Positions 60,598-64,000 of a stretch of DNA of 64,000 nt are shown here, piece after piece. Both the position numbers and the translations under genes were made by a program. Position 1 is the stretch's first letter. Every line of letters starts with the position of its first letter. Origin of the DNA: Polytrichum commune. Taxonomy: Eukaryota; Streptophyta; Polytrichopsida; Polytrichales; Polytrichaceae. The notes under the pieces are model-generated. The model searched no databases. It worked only from the letters and a program-made list of their open reading frames with translations, and was not told where the DNA came from. The stretch lies in contig OX485804.1 of assembly GCA_950295325.1 (NCBI GenBank), positions 66,564,033-66,628,032 on the forward strand, given 5' to 3'.

Positions 60598-60879
60598 GCT
60601 ATATTAACATACATGTAGTTGTGGAATTATGTTTCTAGGACTTTCGCCTAATATTGGATATTCCACTTGCATTTTGTACTTCAACCCCTATTCAATAAAT
60701 ATGATATTGATTTTCCATATGCAAATGTTTTCATATATCCCATTTTCTTATTGTTAATGTGTAGTTCCATGCATTTGAGTCTCTTATTTGTATCCAAAAT
60801 TGGGAACATAGCATATTTTTAGTGTTTTCATTCCTATAAATGTGAAAGCCACGTCCTTAAATAGTCTCAAAATTAACAA

Positions 60880-60911
60880 AAAGTCTCCAAATAACGAATA
60901 TAGTGTTTATA
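60880..60911 (-). repeat. right terminal inverted repeat
   Basis: Read on the minus strand it begins TATAAACACTATATTCGTTA and continues TTTGGAGACTTT, matching the left end. Just outside, the strand reads CACTA before TATAAAC, giving a short direct repeat, so the exact end could lie up to three bases further out. A degenerate half-site (CACGTCCTTAAA) lies just inside. Confidence 0.85.
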
Positions 60912-61985
60912 GTGATGTATACAACAAAATTAAGTAAGTTCATAGGTTTTATAGTAACATAGGGTTATGATTATAAGGGGCAAAGGACTTTAAATATGTT
61001 ACATGGATATAGGATGCTTGATGATTGGGATGCATTAGTATTGATTGATGAATTGTATGAGGTTCAATCAATAATCCTTATGGATTATGTTTATACACCC
61101 CCTATTTTGGATGTTTTTAGGCTCCTCCGCAGTGAAAGCCCATCAATGTCAATGAATTTCTGTCCATAACCTTGTCCTTAAATTGAATGTTTGGATTAAT
61201 GTTCTTTGAAGTCCCTAAGACATGAACTTTTCTTTTCCATTTCTATTTTACTTGAAATATTATTGTACAAAAAAATATATGCAAAAGCAACCAAACTCAT
61301 TAGGCTAAGTGGCATGTAAAGCAACTTGTTAACTTATAGCTCCAATGGAACTCTATTCTGCATCCTCTATGATAAGAATCAATAATGCAACGAGTATTGA
61401 AATCAACATATATGGCTCATTATTTTAATTGTTATAGGAAATCTTTGCATTATGTGTTTGCAAAATACTTGAGTCTTGTGACTTCGCCATGGTAGATGAG
61501 AATACGATCTAAGTTTCTTGTTCTTAATACCATGTTTTGTCGCTTGTATGCGGAGGATGCCTATTCTACTCATAAGATTTCCTATGTCAATCATTGTTAA
61601 TGATTAGTGATGCATGCAATGAGTTTTTGAATTGCATGGGAACTCCCACAAAAACATGTGGCCATGTTATTTATGTTGGGAGAATTAGAAGGAAGGGAGA
61701 TTTGATTATGAGCACAATTAGACGAGGAGAACAAATGAAACGTGCTATTTTGAAGGCTTATTTTCTATTGGCGTACCGTCCATCTTTTTTTGAGAATTTC
61801 AGGGCTTTACCAAGATCAAGAAAATCTCAATTAGAATGAATTTTACAACTGTGATTTGTAGAGGTGTTTAAAATAATTTGTTTGTACTAAGTGAAATTGG
61901 GAGTGTCGGATTTGTGTATGTTTACAAAAGTCATAGAATATGAAATGTTGGCAAAATTGATGTAAAATGTAGGTTTTATTCCGTC
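60912..61985. other. AT-rich gap between the element and the NLR gene
   Basis: About 1.1 kb with no supported gene. A short frame at 61,594-61,839 (TIRRGEQMKRAILKAYFLLAYR) has no recognised domain. The promoter of the downstream NLR gene should lie here. Confidence 0.5.
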
Positions 61986-64000
61986 ATGGCCGTCGAGCTT
62001 CGGCGAGTATTGGTGAAGCAACTGTCAATGCTTTGGCAGTTCATCAGCATTTGCTTCATATACTTCTTCACACTTGTTCAGAAAGAGGCACCGCATGCAT
62101 GCGAGTTTTTGGAATTTTTGCAATGGAAAGAGGAAGAATTGATCAAAATGCAAACTATTCTTCGACAAGATGATGTATTGAATAAGCGACAATGCACAAA
62201 GCTTGTTGCCAAGCTTTCTACAACCATGCATAGTATTATTGAGATGATCACATTCATCAAGCAATCCTTCGAAGTTAAGATGGTGGTGATGGAGTTACAT
62301 CGTATCATACAAAAAGGGGGAGTATTGGTGAATGAATGTGGGAGTGGAGATTGGTGTTGTGCAACTCTTTTCCAAATAAACAACAAAGAGGCCTTTCGGG
62401 AACTCGTGTCTGATTTGGAGTGTTGTTGGGAGGCAGTGCACGAGATATACTCGACAAACCATCCAAATCCACAAAACTACACAATGTGTACAGATTTGAA
62501 TGTGGCTACTTTGAAGGAAGTTGAAGGCGATGAACAAGACTTGTTGAACAAACTTGAAAATGTGCTTGAGGACTCCAAAGAACACAAATTAGCAAAGCAT
62601 TTGTGGAAGAGATTGAAATGTGACTTGCAACAAGTGAAAGGCGCAGAATTGGATGCTTTGGAAATACCTAAAGATTTTCCAAAACCTAGACTTGGGGAAC
62701 TAATGGGTACGGGTGCATTTGGATCAGTGTACGAATCAAAATGGTTGGGATTGCCAAGTGCAACAAAAAAGTTGATTGTTCCAGAGGATTTGTCTGGTTT
62801 TCGCAAAGAAGTTGGGATCTTGGCAGGCTTGAGCCACCCAAACCTCATCAAATACTTTTGTTGTGGAATAGACGAAGAATGTAAGGAGTTGTATTTGGTG
62901 ATGGAGTTGATGGACATGAGTTTGACAAAAATGTTGGTGAAGCTCAATAAGACACTCCTACCATATGTTATTGCAATTGATGTTATGCTTCAAATTGGAA
63001 GTGGCATGTGGTATCTTCACGACATGCATGTTGCCCATCTTGACTTAAAGCCGGACAATGTGCTTTTAAGCTCCATGACCATTGATGGAGCAAAGGGTAC
63101 TAGGCCTTCTCATTATAATGTCAAATTGATTGATTATGGCACTTCTAAAATGGAAGTTCAAAGCAAACCGCAAAAACAAAAACATGATTGTATTGTTGGT
63201 ACACCAAGGTATATGGCACCTGAGCAAAGGGAAATAAACCTCACTCATATGGCATGTCTTTTCCAAGCGGATGTATGGTCTTTTGCTATGACATGTTCAG
63301 AGATCCTTTCCCGGAAGGTACCATTTCATCACACACATGATATGAGAGAAATTCTTCCAAAAATAAAGAAGGGTGAAAGGCCGGAGCTACCTATCAATTG
63401 TGGGGAGCTTACCGAATTGATCGAGGAATGTTGGAGAGAGGATCCCTTACAAAGGCCGACATTCTCGGATATTTGCAAGAGACTTATAGGCTTGAAGAAA
63501 ATGTTCATGAAGGGAACATATTTGAGTGATATGGTTCCGCAATTTGATGGAGTTAGGAATCTTTTTCCAAAGTTGTCAACAACGTTGAAAGGTTGCAAAG
63601 AAGAAACGAATCACAGTAGTCGGAAGGTAAATGCCACTTCCATTACAGTGAGCTCACTATTTAAGTTGTTCTCAATTTATTAATTGCTTTGATTTATTAT
63701 TGTGGATGTTTGAAGTTGAACATATTTTTTTGGTGGTAAGATATAATAGAGTTTATTGATATATTTATGTGTTGTACATATAGGTGTTTGATGGAACATT
63801 ACTAAATGATCCAACGGTGGTTAGTCTTGAGAACAACCTTGCAAGGGTGAAAGATCGCCTCAAAGAAGTGAATACCTTGGGTATTGTGGGTATGGGTGGA
63901 ATAGGGAAGACCACATTGGCAAAGGCCATATTTGATGATGTGAAGTCCACATACGATGCATCATGTTTTGTGGGGCAATTGAAAAGTAGGAGTTTGCTTG
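61986..64000 (+). CDS. Protein kinase-NB-ARC (PNL-type) immune receptor, 3' cut
   Basis: An NLR in which a protein kinase precedes the NB-ARC nucleotide switch; the class (PK-NBS-LRR) is described from mosses and would act in intracellular immune sensing. Exon 1 (61,986-63,627 region, donor after AGTCGGAAG at 63,626) encodes 547 codons, exon 2 starts at 63,784 in phase 0 and runs off the window. Residues 1-230 are a helical region with many Leu and Cys. The kinase (about 235-510) shows GTGAFGSV (G-loop), ATKKL (Lys), HLDLKPDNVLL (catalytic loop), LIDYGTSK (DYG instead of DFG), GTPRYMAPE and a RPTFSDICKRL end. Exon 2 shows the P-loop GIVGMGGIGKTTLAKAIF. The LRR region lies beyond the window. 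All key kinase residues except the DFG Phe are kept, so it may be active. Met 61,986 is the first in frame after AT-rich DNA. Confidence 0.9.

Larger units (their letters stand above)
43694..60911. mobile_element. 17.2-kb TIR DNA transposon (unclassified)
   Basis: Inverted terminal repeats that match at 31 of 32 positions bound a segment of 17,218 bp. The outer 20 bases are TATAAACACTATATTCGTTA. Inside are a DUF7869-type gene on the minus strand (44,355-47,511), a ParB/methylase-like gene (54,107-58,515), an FCP1-like phosphatase (58,889-59,608) and a Ser/Pro-rich frame (59,701-60,597) on the plus strand, plus about 22 copies of one palindrome that I do not see elsewhere in the window. The two main genes are divergent, separated by 6.6 kb of non-coding repeats. 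Open frames without stops and exact splice sites suggest a young, perhaps active copy. A target-site duplication was not found; loose similarity between the flanks (ATGG at left, ATGT at right) is not enough. It does not fit any superfamily that I can assign. Confidence 0.8.

Noticed and set aside
43694-60911. Assignment to the CACTA (En/Spm) superfamily because of CACTA near the ends and many internal motif copies
   Set aside because: The inverted match extends outward past CACTA on the left, the three-base target duplication does not fit, and gene A does not resemble the CACTA transposase.
43694-60911. Insertion from a large DNA virus or a Maverick/Polinton
   Set aside because: No capsid, DNA polymerase B, packaging ATPase or integrase gene is visible.

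Overview
The window is plant nuclear DNA, AT-rich, with intron-rich genes using GT-AG splicing. Two genes point to a seed-free plant, most likely a moss. One is a flagellar (C1a-32/CFAP119-like) gene at 5.1-8.1 kb, which implies swimming sperm. The other is a protein kinase fused to an NB-ARC domain at 62-64 kb, an NLR class known mainly from mosses. Neither names a species.

Region 1-33.5 kb holds ordinary genes rich in small non-autonomous transposons: a ZIP metal transporter (2.6-4.7 kb, +), a tail-to-tail CFAP119/C1a-32-like gene (5.1-8.1 kb, -), a complete 21-exon KEULE/Sec1-Munc18 gene (9.7-18.5 kb, +) with a tRNA-Tyr gene inside one intron, and a complete 10-exon chloroplast rhodanese gene of the STR11 type (26.8-31.9 kb, -). 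The gap 18.5-26.7 kb holds two cases of one inverted-repeat element inserted into another. Degenerate tandem repeats lie in the SEC1/CFAP intergenic region, in SEC1 intron 1 and upstream of the rhodanese gene.

Region 33.5-43.7 kb is AT-rich and gene-poor: one possible gene fragment (37.0-37.8 kb, -), a four-copy ~217-bp tandem repeat and the third copy of a ~380-bp MITE.

Region 43,694-60,911 is the most interesting part. It is bounded by near-identical 32-bp terminal inverted repeats (31/32 match) and is read here as one 17.2-kb DNA transposon. It encodes (A) a two-exon protein of up to 995 aa with a DUF7869-like, RNase-H-like core, the likely transposase (-); (B) a three-exon 1346-aa protein joining a ParB/DGQHR-like box to a region that resembles the C-terminal half of an N4/N6 DNA methyltransferase (+); (C) an FCP1/NIF-like HAD phosphatase (+); and (D) a Ser/Pro-rich protein (+). 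About 22 copies of a CpG-rich palindrome with the 16-bp core ACGGACGCGCGTCCGT are spread through it: in both promoter regions (as 95-bp and 135-bp tandem arrays with one palindrome per unit), in every intron of genes A and B, at the end of gene B and just after it. I saw none outside the element. The combination of transposase-like gene, ParB/methylase-like gene and dispersed palindrome looks like a self-contained mobile system.

The window ends inside the kinase-NB-ARC gene, about 1.1 kb beyond the right end of the element.
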